A stretch of DNA of 64,000 bases, taken from contig NZ_LKHP01000004.1 of NCBI RefSeq assembly GCF_001440545.1, forward strand, positions 74,501-138,500, given 5' to 3'. The translations under genes were made by a program, and so were the position numbers. A model generated the notes under the pieces. It made no database searches. It was not told where the DNA came from and was given only the letters and a program-made list of their open reading frames with translations. Numbering within the stretch: position 1 is the stretch's first letter; every line of letters starts with the position of its first letter. This stretch comes from Caloramator mitchellensis. Its GTDB lineage: Bacteria; Bacillota; Clostridia; Clostridiales; Caloramatoraceae. Positions 51,182 through 59,690 of this stretch are shown here, in pieces.

Positions 51182-51996
51182 GTTTTCACCTTCTTAATCA
51201 TCGTTGAATCAGAAAACATATTGTGAACCAATATCTTTGTTAACACGTTTTTAAGTCTTTCAACTGTGTAACCCCTTGTCAACCTTCCATTTACTGATAT
51301 CGATATAGTTCCTGTTTCTTCAGATACAACAATTGCAATAGCATCAGAAGATTCAGTAACTCCAATAGCTGCTCTGTGCCTCGTTCCTAATTCTTTATTA
51401 ATCTCCTGTTCCGTTAGAGGCAATACACAACCTGCAGCAAGTATTCTATCCTTTCTAATAATAACTGCTCCATCATGCCAAGGGGAGTTTTCGAAAAATA
51501 TATTTTCAAGCAATTCTGATGAAACAATACCATCAATTTTTACTCCGTTTGAAACAAAATCATTTAGTCCTGTCTCCTGCTCTATAATTATTAACGACCC
51601 AGTCTTTGAATGGGACATATTGCTTACTGCAATTGTTATTTCATCTACTACCCTTTTAATTTCCTCATCTGTTTCAAAAAATCTTTTAGTTAAGAATCTG
51701 CTTCTTCCAAGATGTTCAAGCGCCTTTCTTAACTCTGGCTGGAATATAATTATAAGCGCTATAACTCCTACTGTTAGTGTGTTTTTGATTATCCAGTATA
51801 AAGTAACAAGCCCCAGCCAATCGCTAAGTTTCATAACTGCAATAATAAATATGAGTCCCTTTAATAATTGTTCTGCACGAGTTTCCTTTATCAAAATATA
51901 AAACTCATATAAAATATAGGCGACAATTATAATGTCAATAACATTTCTTAATGTAATATTTTTAATAAGATCAATAAGTCCGTAAAAGCCATTCAT
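51154..51996 (-). CDS. cdaA: Diadenylate cyclase CdaA
   Basis: Makes c-di-AMP, which controls potassium and osmolyte balance. Three N-terminal membrane segments (residues about 17-90) precede the DAC domain. DGA at 175-177 (SPWHDGAVII) and RHR at 206-208 (GTRHRAAIG) are the catalytic motifs. Start at 51996 chosen for GGGAGTGG upstream (280 aa). It overlaps cdaR; glmM, usually third in this operon, is elsewhere in the window. Confidence 0.96.
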   Translation of the reverse strand: MNGFYGLIDLIKNITLRNVIDIIIVAYILYEFYILIKETRAEQLLKGLIFIIAVMKLSDWLGLVTLYWIIKNTLTVGVIALIIIFQPELRKALEHLGRSRFLTKRFFETDEEIKRVVDEITIAVSNMSHSKTGSLIIIEQETGLNDFVSNGVKIDGIVSSELLENIFFENSPWHDGAVIIRKDRILAAGCVLPLTEQEINKELGTRHRAAIGVTESSDAIAIVVSEETGTISISVNGRLTRGYTVERLKNVLTKILVHNMFSDSTMIKKVKTWLGKTNKK

Positions 51997-52130
51997 AAAT
52001 TCCACTCCCACATGTAATCTCAACTATAATTATATATCAAAAAAATAATCATTAGTATATTATAAATGAATTAAAAATAAAAAATATGGAAAAATTATTT
52101 AAATAAAAGATTTACAAAGGGGTTGATTCT

Positions 52131-52781
52131 ATGCTGGAGAATGAAAAAATTGAAAATGAGATAAGAGACCTTTTAGAGAAAGAGTTAAAGGAAGTTGCAC
52201 TCGATGTAAATGTAAAATGCGTTAACGGTCATGTTACACTATATGGCATTGTTGATACACTTTCAGAAAAATTAGCAATTGAAGAGTTGGCTTTAAGAGT
52301 AGATGGAGTAGATTCTCTTGAAAATTCTATCACAATCTCTACCGATGGAACTATTGAAGATAAAGATACCGAAGAAAATATTATAACAAAGCTAAAGGGT
52401 CATCCAGAACTTTCTTCAGTAGGTGCAAACGTTCAAAGAGGAACGGCTATTCTTGAAGGAAGAGTCAAGACATTAAGAGATAAAAAACAAGCAATGAAAC
52501 TTGCATCAGAAGCTTTAGGGGTTAAGGAAGTTGTTTCTCATATAGAAATTGATTCAGCTTACAAAATCGATGATACTTCAATAAATAACAGGATTCAGAC
52601 CGAACTTGTAAATAACAAATTAGAACGAAATGATATAAGGGTATTTGTTGATAATGGCAGCGTTAGATTAACTGGATATGTTAATAGTTTAATGGATATG
52701 GAATTAGCTGAGGAAATTGCTGAAGGAATTGAAGGAGTAAGAAATGTAAAAAACTTTTTAAAAATAAGAAGGAATCAATAA
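52131..52781 (+). CDS. Three-BON-domain protein
   Basis: Three BON domains in a row (residues about 6-75, 80-145 and 150-215), each with the pattern V-x-V-x-x-G-x-V-x-L-x-G; for example VNGHVTLYGIVDT and VDNGSVRLTGYVNSL. No signal peptide or membrane helix, so it is predicted cytoplasmic, although BON domains often bind lipid surfaces or act in osmotic stress. 216 aa. AAGGGG site before the ATG. Confidence 0.9.
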   Translation: MLENEKIENEIRDLLEKELKEVALDVNVKCVNGHVTLYGIVDTLSEKLAIEELALRVDGVDSLENSITISTDGTIEDKDTEENIITKLKGHPELSSVGANVQRGTAILEGRVKTLRDKKQAMKLASEALGVKEVVSHIEIDSAYKIDDTSINNRIQTELVNNKLERNDIRVFVDNGSVRLTGYVNSLMDMELAEEIAEGIEGVRNVKNFLKIRRNQ

Positions 52782-52805
52782 TAATATATAGAATAATATA
52801 TTATT

Positions 52806-52844
52806 AAGGCCCGAATGTTTAAGCATACATATTCGGGTCTTTAT
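52806..52844 (+). terminator. Terminator of the BON protein gene
   Basis: A stem GGCCCGAATgT / ACATATTCGGGTC with an interior mismatch and a loop of about 8 nt, followed by TTTAT. Confidence 0.75.
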
Positions 52845-52872
52845 CTTGATTTGAACCTTAGGGGGAATTAAA

Positions 52873-53916
52873 ATGAGTGAAATTTCAAAAGCACCTAAAA
52901 AAGCTTTAACTAAATTTATTATTTCATTTTTTACTGTAATAATCGTAATTATAGTTTCGTTTTTGTCATATTACTATTTCACCAACAGAATTAATTTTAC
53001 ATACCTTAGCAATATTAAAAAAATTTACTCACAAATAAATGATGAAAACAAAAATGTATCGTCTTCACTGAATAAAGTTTCTTTCATATCAATTAAAGAA
53101 CAAGAAAATATAACTAACATTATTAATGATATCAAAAAAAGCGAACAATCATTTAATGAAATAATAAACAATGTTGAGCAAATCTCACCACCAGAAAAAT
53201 ACATAAGTGAGCACAAAACTGTTCTAGAGGCCATTCGTAACAATAAAAAAATAGTAACTCAAGCAAGACTAATTTTGAGCAACTTGAAGTCAAAAAATAT
53301 TCCTAATGCAATATCTGATTTCAATAAATATATAAATGATACAAATATTTTATATTCCAACTTAAAAACTGCTAAAATATCTCTACCAGATGATTTTTCT
53401 AAATTCCCAGATACGCTTCAGACTTTTGCATATAAATATTTTGAGAACTACGATAAAAAAAACAGGTTGTTTGAACAATATCAGGATTATTTTGTGTCGA
53501 CGGATGCAATTATTAGTCAATTTATTAATACAAAAGTAAATTTGTCAATCTATTTAGATAAAATGAAAAATAATCATATGTCTATAGAAAATATAAATGC
53601 TGAAATAGAAAAAAGATTGATTTTTTTAGAGGATATTAAAAATACTTACTTAGAAGTAGCAGCACCAGAAAAAGTAGTCGATGCTCATTCAAAGTTAGAT
53701 GCTATTTTAGAAGGGTTTGAATTATACTGTAAGGATTTTAAGTCTAATCTTTTGGAGCTAAGCAATGCAGGTTCTGATGAAGCGAAGTTATTGCAGATAA
53801 GTCAAAAATTTGAGGAACTTGAAAAGAGCTATAATCTGTTGACTGAAGATTGGATGCGTTTTCTTGATGAATATAATAATCTCAAAGATGAGTTTTCAGA
53901 TATTAATAATATTTAA
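52873..53916 (+). CDS. Membrane-anchored coiled-coil protein (347 aa)
   Basis: Not recognised. One N-terminal membrane helix (FIISFFTVIIVIIVSFLSYYYF, residues about 15-36) is followed by a long helical, charged outside domain. It holds repeated VAAPEKVVDAHSKLDAILEG / ISPPEKYISEHKTVLEAI segments, about 170 residues apart, which suggest an internal duplication of a four-helix unit. AGGGGG precedes the ATG, and a terminator follows. Confidence 0.78.
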   Translation: MSEISKAPKKALTKFIISFFTVIIVIIVSFLSYYYFTNRINFTYLSNIKKIYSQINDENKNVSSSLNKVSFISIKEQENITNIINDIKKSEQSFNEIINNVEQISPPEKYISEHKTVLEAIRNNKKIVTQARLILSNLKSKNIPNAISDFNKYINDTNILYSNLKTAKISLPDDFSKFPDTLQTFAYKYFENYDKKNRLFEQYQDYFVSTDAIISQFINTKVNLSIYLDKMKNNHMSIENINAEIEKRLIFLEDIKNTYLEVAAPEKVVDAHSKLDAILEGFELYCKDFKSNLLELSNAGSDEAKLLQISQKFEELEKSYNLLTEDWMRFLDEYNNLKDEFSDINNI

Positions 53917-53938
53917 GCAGCTTATGCTGCTTTTTTTA
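53915..53938 (+). terminator. Terminator
   Basis: A stem AGCAGC / GCTGCT with a 4-nt loop followed by TTTTTTT, right at the stop of the coiled-coil protein gene. Confidence 0.88.
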
Positions 53939-54047
53939 TGCCATCAATCCATGATATAGCAGTAAAACCATATATTTTGCATTAATTTTTATACTTATGT
54001 TTGTTATAATTATAAAAAATTTTAATTTAATATAAGGAGTGATTACG

Positions 54048-55214
54048 TTGGTTAAAAGAATCACAGCACTATTAGTAGCCTTCTTCGTAACATTTGCAAC
54101 GATAGCCAGCGCAGCAATAACGATGCCTTTAGTTTATGGCAATAAGAATTTCCAGGTGGCTGAGCTTCAAACAAGCTTAAAAACCCTTGGATTTTACACT
54201 GGAACAATTGATGGTATATTCGGCTATGGAACTTATACAGCAGTAAAAAAATTCCAGAGCTCTAATAACCTCGAACCTACTGGAAATTTAGACTTAACTA
54301 CTCTTAACGTTTTGAATAAGATATTAGCTGGGGAACCAAAAATATTAAGCATAGGTATGAGGCATGATAGAGTTTCTGAATTGCAGACTTATCTTTATGC
54401 ATTAGGCTATTTGCCAGTCTCGCCAACAGGATATTTTGGAACTTTAACATTTGATGCAGTTTCAAGATTTCAAAAAGACAACGGAATGACAGTAACAGGT
54501 AGAGCAGATAATACTGTCTTTAATAAAATATTCGAAGTAGTAGATAGCAAATATGTTCCGTATAAAGTTTACAACACTTATTATGTTCAGTCAGGGGATA
54601 CCCTATGGTCCATTTCACAAAAAACAGGGGTAACGACTCAAGATATTATGAGTGCGAATAATTTTACTTCTACAACAGTTTTATATATTGGACAAGCCAT
54701 AAAAATTCCAAAAATAATTGTTCCAGTAAAGCCTTCATATGGCAAGTATGGTGAATATCTTGACTGGTTCAGTGCAGCTCAATATGTTTTCCCAATAGGT
54801 TCTGAGGCAACAGTTGTGGACTACTTTACTGGAAAGAGCTTCAAGATTAAAAGAACTTTAGGTTCTGGACATGCCGATGTCGAAACATTAACAGCTCAGG
54901 ATACTGCAATAATGAAGGAAATATTCGGCGGAAGCTGGACATGGGATGTAAGGCCTATATTAGTTATTGTTAACGGAAGAAAATTAGCAGCATCTATGTC
55001 CGGAATGCCACACGCTGGACTTGATGCTTACGCTGGAGGAGTGAACGTATATAACCGTTCTGGAGGCTATGGTTATGGCCCAAATTATGACTATATTAAA
55101 GGAAACAATATGGATGGACACTTCGATATTCATTTTGTAAACTCACTAAGACACAAGGATTGGCAGATAGATGCAAGACATCAGGCCATGATTGAAATTT
55201 CAGCTAACAGATAA
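54048..55214 (+). CDS. Secreted peptidoglycan-binding/LysM protein with conserved C-terminal domain
   Basis: A signal peptide (ITALLVAFFVTFATIASA) leads two PG_binding_1 domains (residues about 33-92 and 103-162), a LysM domain (about 177-222: YYVQSGDTLWSISQKTG) and a C-terminal domain (about 232-388) that I do not recognise by name. That domain contains GSGHADVETLTAQDT, MSGMPHAGLDAY and GHFDIHFVNSLRHKD, so conserved His/Asp residues suggest a hydrolase fold. Start is TTG at 54048, with AAGGAG 8 nt upstream; the GTG nine bases before is within the site. 388 aa. Confidence 0.88.
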   Translation: MVKRITALLVAFFVTFATIASAAITMPLVYGNKNFQVAELQTSLKTLGFYTGTIDGIFGYGTYTAVKKFQSSNNLEPTGNLDLTTLNVLNKILAGEPKILSIGMRHDRVSELQTYLYALGYLPVSPTGYFGTLTFDAVSRFQKDNGMTVTGRADNTVFNKIFEVVDSKYVPYKVYNTYYVQSGDTLWSISQKTGVTTQDIMSANNFTSTTVLYIGQAIKIPKIIVPVKPSYGKYGEYLDWFSAAQYVFPIGSEATVVDYFTGKSFKIKRTLGSGHADVETLTAQDTAIMKEIFGGSWTWDVRPILVIVNGRKLAASMSGMPHAGLDAYAGGVNVYNRSGGYGYGPNYDYIKGNNMDGHFDIHFVNSLRHKDWQIDARHQAMIEISANR

Positions 55215-55263
55215 TTTATAATAGCTGGAGCAAATAAAATTTTGTTTAAGCGCTAATTTTACT

Positions 55264-55297
55264 AAGTCCCATGAAATTATTTCATGGGACTTTTAAT
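55264..55297 (+). terminator. Terminator
   Basis: A 12-bp perfect stem AAGTCCCATGAA / TTCATGGGACTT with a 4-nt loop then TTTT. The arms differ by one base from those of the tetR terminator at 22379. Confidence 0.88.
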
Positions 55298-55467
55298 TCC
55301 TATCTATTTATATGCATATTTTCGTTTGAATCATTATTAAATATTTCATTCTTACTTTCATCTATTAATTTTTCTATAGATATACAACTTTTGAGAAATC
55401 TAATAAATCATATTTCTAACTACAATATAATAAAATGTTAATGGGACTTATTTAGAGGAGTGGTGTT

Positions 55468-56169
55468 GTGAAAAAAGGCATACTTATTTTCTTTATATTC
55501 ATTATCTCGATTGTTGTTATTCTATTAGGGAAGATTACTTTTATTAGAAGCGACAGCGTATTGAAGCAGGTTAATAATAGCGTTAAGTATAAAAACATAT
55601 ATATATTTGTTGATATCACTGAAAATAAAATGTATGTTATAAGCGAGGGAAAAGTGGTAAAAACCTATCCAGTCTCATCCGGGAAATATTCAACTCCTTC
55701 CCCCATAGGCGACTGGATTATAACGGGCAAAGCAAGGTGGGGAGAAGGTTTTGGAGGATACTGGATGGGGTTTAATGTCCCGTGGGGACAATATGGTATT
55801 CATGGAACTGACGAACCCTGGTCTATAGGATACGCAAAGTCACATGGCTGCATAAGAATGTTTAATAAAGATGTTGCTGAATTATATAAAATCACACCTA
55901 TAGGGACAAAAGTTAGAATATACGGTGGACCATTTGGACCATTTGGAAGTGGATTCAGGGTTTTGGAGCCGGGAGACAGAGGTTCAGATGTATATGAGAT
56001 TCAAAAGAGACTAAAAGCATTAGGTTTCTACCATGGCTATGTAAACGGTATATATAACGAATCTACAAAACATGCTATCCATAACTTTCAGAAAAAACAT
56101 GGACTTCCTATATCTAACTACGTAGGATTTAGTTTTTATAATAAATTGGGGGTATTTTTGTTTGATTAA
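55468..56169 (+). CDS. L,D-transpeptidase (YkuD) with C-terminal peptidoglycan-binding domain
   Basis: Cell-wall cross-linking enzyme. An N-terminal membrane anchor (ILIFFIFIISIVVILLG) is followed by the YkuD domain (about 42-155). Its active site HGTDEPWSIGYAKSHGCIRM has His112, Ser125, Cys128 and Arg130. A PG_binding_1 domain ends the protein (about 165-230). Begins with GTG at 55468, GGAG seven bases before. 233 aa. It lies after another PG-binding gene but with its own spacer. Confidence 0.94.
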   Translation: MKKGILIFFIFIISIVVILLGKITFIRSDSVLKQVNNSVKYKNIYIFVDITENKMYVISEGKVVKTYPVSSGKYSTPSPIGDWIITGKARWGEGFGGYWMGFNVPWGQYGIHGTDEPWSIGYAKSHGCIRMFNKDVAELYKITPIGTKVRIYGGPFGPFGSGFRVLEPGDRGSDVYEIQKRLKALGFYHGYVNGIYNESTKHAIHNFQKKHGLPISNYVGFSFYNKLGVFLFD

Positions 56170-56200
56170 AAAAGTGGCAGAAATCTGCCACTTTTTTAAT
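56168..56200. terminator. Bidirectional terminator
   Basis: A 13-bp perfect stem AAAAAAGTGGCAG / CTGCCACTTTTTT with a 4-nt loop, between convergent genes. Confidence 0.92.
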
Positions 56201-57257
56201 CTATCGTTAAGAAGAAAATTTCACCAAAAACATTTTCTAAGTTTTGCGATTTTGCCAATAGAATTAGTTGGTCATCCTTATAATCTAAAATAAAAATATA
56301 TTTTAAATCTTCATTATAAAATCTTTTTTCTTTATCATTGTTTATCATGATAATTTCACCATCTTCATAGGAAGTAAAATATATTACTCTGTCATTTTTA
56401 ACGTAAAAATCCTGAACATTATTTGCAACCAAACTTTTTTGTCCATCAGCTAGGTCTATGCGGACTAAATCGCTTTTATTATCTCTATATGATATGTAAT
56501 AAAGTTTATTATCATCTATCATTAGTTTGCCTGCTGTAAAGTCACCTGTATCATCAAGTGCTCTATCTTCGCTAATAATCTCAAGGTTTTCCCCTCTTAA
56601 ATCAGTGCTGCACACTCTTTTATCTTCATCAATAAAATAAATTTTGTCTTTATAAGTGGCCAAAAAATAAACTCTACTAAAATATATTTGTTCTACTTGA
56701 AAATTATTGATGTCAATTTTATTTATTCCTTCCTCTCCCCAAGTAAACAGTGAATCACCTATAATAATTTGATTTTCATATATATTATTTGCAACATACT
56801 TTTCTGAAGGCATTACAATTAAGTCTCTACCATTTGAGACTTTATGTAAATTATTTAACTCGTCAAAATAAAAAATATCATTCTTTAAAACAAAAAAGCT
56901 GCCATACTTTTTAACTAATTTATACTGGCTTATTTTATCAGTCTCTTTATTCAAAATATCGTAGCTATATAAATATCCATTATCTTTTTTATAAATAATT
57001 TTCCCATCTTTGTATATAAAACCTGTATTATCTACTTTATCTCCAATTAACTTAAGTTTATTTTCTTTATCCAAATCGGATACATATATGCAAAAATCAT
57101 TGGTGTCTATAAAATAAATATTTTGCCTGTCAACATGATAGTATGAAGCCCAAATGAAATTATTCTGCTTATTATGACTAAATGCAGGCTCTGTCTTAGC
57201 GGAATACATGTTTAACAATATTGGAATTATAATCAAAACCTCTAAAATTTTTTTCAT
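56196..57257 (-). CDS. Secreted beta-propeller-like protein (DUF5050-type)
   Basis: A signal peptide or N-terminal anchor (ILEVLIIIPILLNMYSAKT) is followed by repeats of the form I-Y-F-I-D-x-x-x-x-x-V-C-S-T-D-L (KIYFIDEDKRVCSTDLRG, NIYFIDTNDFCIYVSDLD, KLYYISYRDNKSDLVRIDL), typical of DUF5050/TolB-like propellers. 353 aa from the ATG at 57257, which has GAGGTG upstream. Function unknown; monocistronic. Confidence 0.8.
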   Translation of the reverse strand: MKKILEVLIIIPILLNMYSAKTEPAFSHNKQNNFIWASYYHVDRQNIYFIDTNDFCIYVSDLDKENKLKLIGDKVDNTGFIYKDGKIIYKKDNGYLYSYDILNKETDKISQYKLVKKYGSFFVLKNDIFYFDELNNLHKVSNGRDLIVMPSEKYVANNIYENQIIIGDSLFTWGEEGINKIDINNFQVEQIYFSRVYFLATYKDKIYFIDEDKRVCSTDLRGENLEIISEDRALDDTGDFTAGKLMIDDNKLYYISYRDNKSDLVRIDLADGQKSLVANNVQDFYVKNDRVIYFTSYEDGEIIMINNDKEKRFYNEDLKYIFILDYKDDQLILLAKSQNLENVFGEIFFLTID

Positions 57258-57511
57258 ACGCCACACCTCATGGAATTTTTTTCTATTTATATTATTCTTT
57301 TACTTTTATAAAACTCCTTCTATAAATTTTATGAATTCGTATTGCAAATTATTATAATAATTTGCAATAAAACAACTTATTTTATATTCTTCACTATATT
57401 TCTTATTTTTAGACTATTTCTTGGTTTAAATTTTCATATTTCTTGGTTTTTTGAATAATATAAATTTAATTGTAAAAAATATTAATATAAAAATTACTTG
57501 GAGGTGTTTTT

Positions 57512-57667
57512 ATGATAAACAAAAGCATTGGTTGTAATGTAAGGGACTGTAGATACCATGCTCAAAATGAAAACTACTGCACACTAAATAGCATTCAAGT
57601 TGTTAATCACTCAACTCCTGCGACAACAAAGGAAAGCACAGATTGCGGAAGCTTTGAAAAAAGATAA
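57512..57667 (+). CDS. DUF1540 domain small protein (51 aa)
   Basis: MINKSIGCNVRDCRYHAQN then CTLNSIQV and TDCGSFEK: four conserved cysteines (residues 8, 13, 23 and 45) and CxxxxC spacing of DUF1540. These are small clostridial proteins, possibly metal-binding and sometimes spore-associated. TTGGAGG lies 8 nt before the ATG. A perfect palindromic terminator follows directly. Confidence 0.88.
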   Translation: MINKSIGCNVRDCRYHAQNENYCTLNSIQVVNHSTPATTKESTDCGSFEKR

Positions 57668-57668
57668 G

Positions 57669-57703
57669 AAAATCCCTTATGCACGTGCATAAGGGATTTT
57701 TAT
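57669..57703. terminator. Bidirectional terminator (perfect palindrome)
   Basis: A 16-bp inverted repeat AAAATCCCTTATGCAC / GTGCATAAGGGATTTT with no spacer, lying between the DUF1540 gene and the convergent NlpC/P60-like gene. Confidence 0.9.
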
Positions 57704-58752
57704 TTGACCTCAAAAATATATTTATCATATTTTTGTGATATTTCTTTATTGCTAAATTTCAAATAATAAATTCCTTTATTAAGTTTTATTTTATAAACAT
57801 CACTGTCAAAATACATCAAAACATTTTCTTTATCATCTATTAATTGTGCTTCAATTCCTTTTGGCAGCTGATATATTTTTATTAAAACTTCATCATGTTC
57901 ATCAACTAATAATTTAAAATAATCAACATCCTCAATGTAATCCATTCCACCTGCGTAAATAAAATCTTTTTTTGCAGGATATGCAATATTTTTATTATTA
58001 TTAAATTCATATTGGTCCATCCTAATACTAACTTCATCATCTATTATTCCTTTATATCGCATTACTTTGTATTTTTTCCCATTTATTCCCTTGTTGATTT
58101 CTTCATAAGTTCTATAGCTTACAACGGTCTTATCTTTACTTTTGATGCTATCGCTGTGCCTTGCTTCTAATGTAATTATACCGTTTTTATCATAGCTTTC
58201 CTTAAGATATATGAAAGTGTGATTATTTTCGCTATTAAAAATGTCCATAGGTTTTATTTCGCTTAAATTTATATAGCTAAAATAATTTTTTAATGTTTCA
58301 GTCGACACTTTTTCACGAAGTTTAAACACAGCTCCAATATATCCAGAGCAATCAAGCCCAGCAGTTTTATCTTTATAGACACCTTCTGTCAAAATATTTC
58401 CCGGAAAATATCCTTTTTTTATTGCATCTGTAAAGTTCTTTACTTCTTTTCTGTCGCTTAAATCGATTGAAATATATCCTCCCCAGCAATAAGGAATTCC
58501 TACATATGTTTTTTTATCATTTGTTATAAAATTCGGCAGTTTAATATCATTTCTGTCAAGTTCTTTAGCTTCATACTCCCATACAAAATCAATTATTTCC
58601 ATTGCCCGCTTATAAGCCTCAGAACGTTTAATAGGTTTTATCACTATTTTTTCTGTTTTGGGCAACCTGGATATTAAGATTATAATAACAATTACGATAA
58701 ATAATAGCATAAGTGCGAACAAAAAAATAAAACAATTTTTTCTATACCTCAT
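57700..58752 (-). CDS. Membrane-anchored NlpC/P60-like cysteine hydrolase
   Basis: One N-terminal membrane helix (FIFLFALMLLFIVIVIIILIS) precedes an NlpC/P60-type domain (about residues 70-250). IPYCWGGY is followed by GLDCSGYIGAVF with the predicted nucleophile Cys, and NHTFIYL with the His. The C-terminal 100 residues are beta-rich and pre-peptidase-like (DYFKLLVDEHDEVLIKIYQL, GIYYLKFSN). The open frame runs 45 codons further upstream, but that part overlaps the divergent chemoreceptor start; ATG 58752 with GTGGTGAT is preferred (350 aa). Likely a cell-wall peptide hydrolase. Confidence 0.82.
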   Translation of the reverse strand: MRYRKNCFIFLFALMLLFIVIVIIILISRLPKTEKIVIKPIKRSEAYKRAMEIIDFVWEYEAKELDRNDIKLPNFITNDKKTYVGIPYCWGGYISIDLSDRKEVKNFTDAIKKGYFPGNILTEGVYKDKTAGLDCSGYIGAVFKLREKVSTETLKNYFSYINLSEIKPMDIFNSENNHTFIYLKESYDKNGIITLEARHSDSIKSKDKTVVSYRTYEEINKGINGKKYKVMRYKGIIDDEVSIRMDQYEFNNNKNIAYPAKKDFIYAGGMDYIEDVDYFKLLVDEHDEVLIKIYQLPKGIEAQLIDDKENVLMYFDSDVYKIKLNKGIYYLKFSNKEISQKYDKYIFEVK

Positions 58753-58838
58753 AGAATCACCACATAACATTTTAATATTAAAAATATTATTGCATTTCAA
58801 AAAATATGATAAAATAGTTAAAAAGGGGGTAAAAAAAG

Positions 58839-59666
58839 ATGAACGATATCCATGAAGTGTTGAATTCATTTGAACTCGTTGCTCCATATCTTGTTAATTT
58901 TTTTGAAGATAGGGTAGCCTTTAATATTTCTGATAAAGAGAGATACTTAAGGGTATATTACCTTGATAAACTTGGAATTCATGTTAATAATGGAGACCCT
59001 ATATCAAGGGATGGAGCTGATTATGAAGCTATTAGAACTGGTAGAGTTATTACCCGAGACATCCCAAAGGAAGTATTTGGTGAACCCATTAGATGTGTAT
59101 CCAATCCTATTAAAGATTCTAACAACAATGTGATTGGAGTTATTTCCATAATAAAAAGCACTAAAAAACATGCTGAAATACACAATCTATCTGACAATTT
59201 AAATCAAGCCCTCACTCAAATAACCGAAGCAATAAGCAGTATTTCAGTTGGTGTTCAAAATGTCTCGGAATCAAATAAAAAAATTCAAGAAACAATTGAT
59301 ATTACAAATGAGCAGGTGAAAAGCACAGATGAGATATTAAAATTTGTAAGAAACGTAGCTGACCAAACAAATCTATTAGGATTAAATGCAGCAATTGAAG
59401 CTGCAAGAGCAGGGGAAACTGGAAGAGGTTTTAGCGTTGTTGCTCAGGAAATCAGAAAACTTTCTAATTCGAGCAATGAATCCATCAAGAAAATAAACGA
59501 TATATTAAAATCATTACAAAAATCTGTTAACGAAATATACCAAAATGTTAATGCTGCTAACTCTATATTTGAAGGACAAGCTTCTGCACTTGAAGAAATA
59601 CTTGCAACTGTTGAAGAAATTTCAGCTACTTCACAGGTTCTATTTGAAATAACTAGCAAAAGATAA
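58839..59666 (+). CDS. Soluble methyl-accepting chemotaxis-type protein
   Basis: 275 residues with no membrane segment. The N-terminal 100 residues form a small sensor domain ([42 protein letters not shown]/Cache-like ending), followed by a short signalling domain. Its tip [37 protein letters not shown] (key part [19 protein letters not shown]) is the conserved CheA/CheW contact. Half the length of classic MCPs: the methylation helices are short. AAGGGGGT site before the ATG. Confidence 0.92.
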   Translation: MNDIHEVLNSFELVAPYLVNFFEDRVAFNISDKERYLRVYYLDKLGIHVNNGDPISRDGADYEAIRTGRVITRDIPKEVFGEPIRCVSNPIKDSNNNVIGVISIIKSTKKHAEIHNLSDNLNQALTQITEAISSISVGVQNVSESNKKIQETIDITNEQVKSTDEILKFVRNVADQTNLLGLNAAIEAARAGETGRGFSVVAQEIRKLSNSSNESIKKINDILKSLQKSVNEIYQNVNAANSIFEGQASALEEILATVEEISATSQVLFEITSKR

Positions 59667-59690
59667 AGGCTACAGATGCAGCCTTTATCT
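59661..59690. terminator. Bidirectional terminator
   Basis: An 11-bp stem AGATAAAGGCT / AGCCTTTATCT with an 8-nt loop, overlapping the stop codons of the two convergent genes. Confidence 0.8.
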
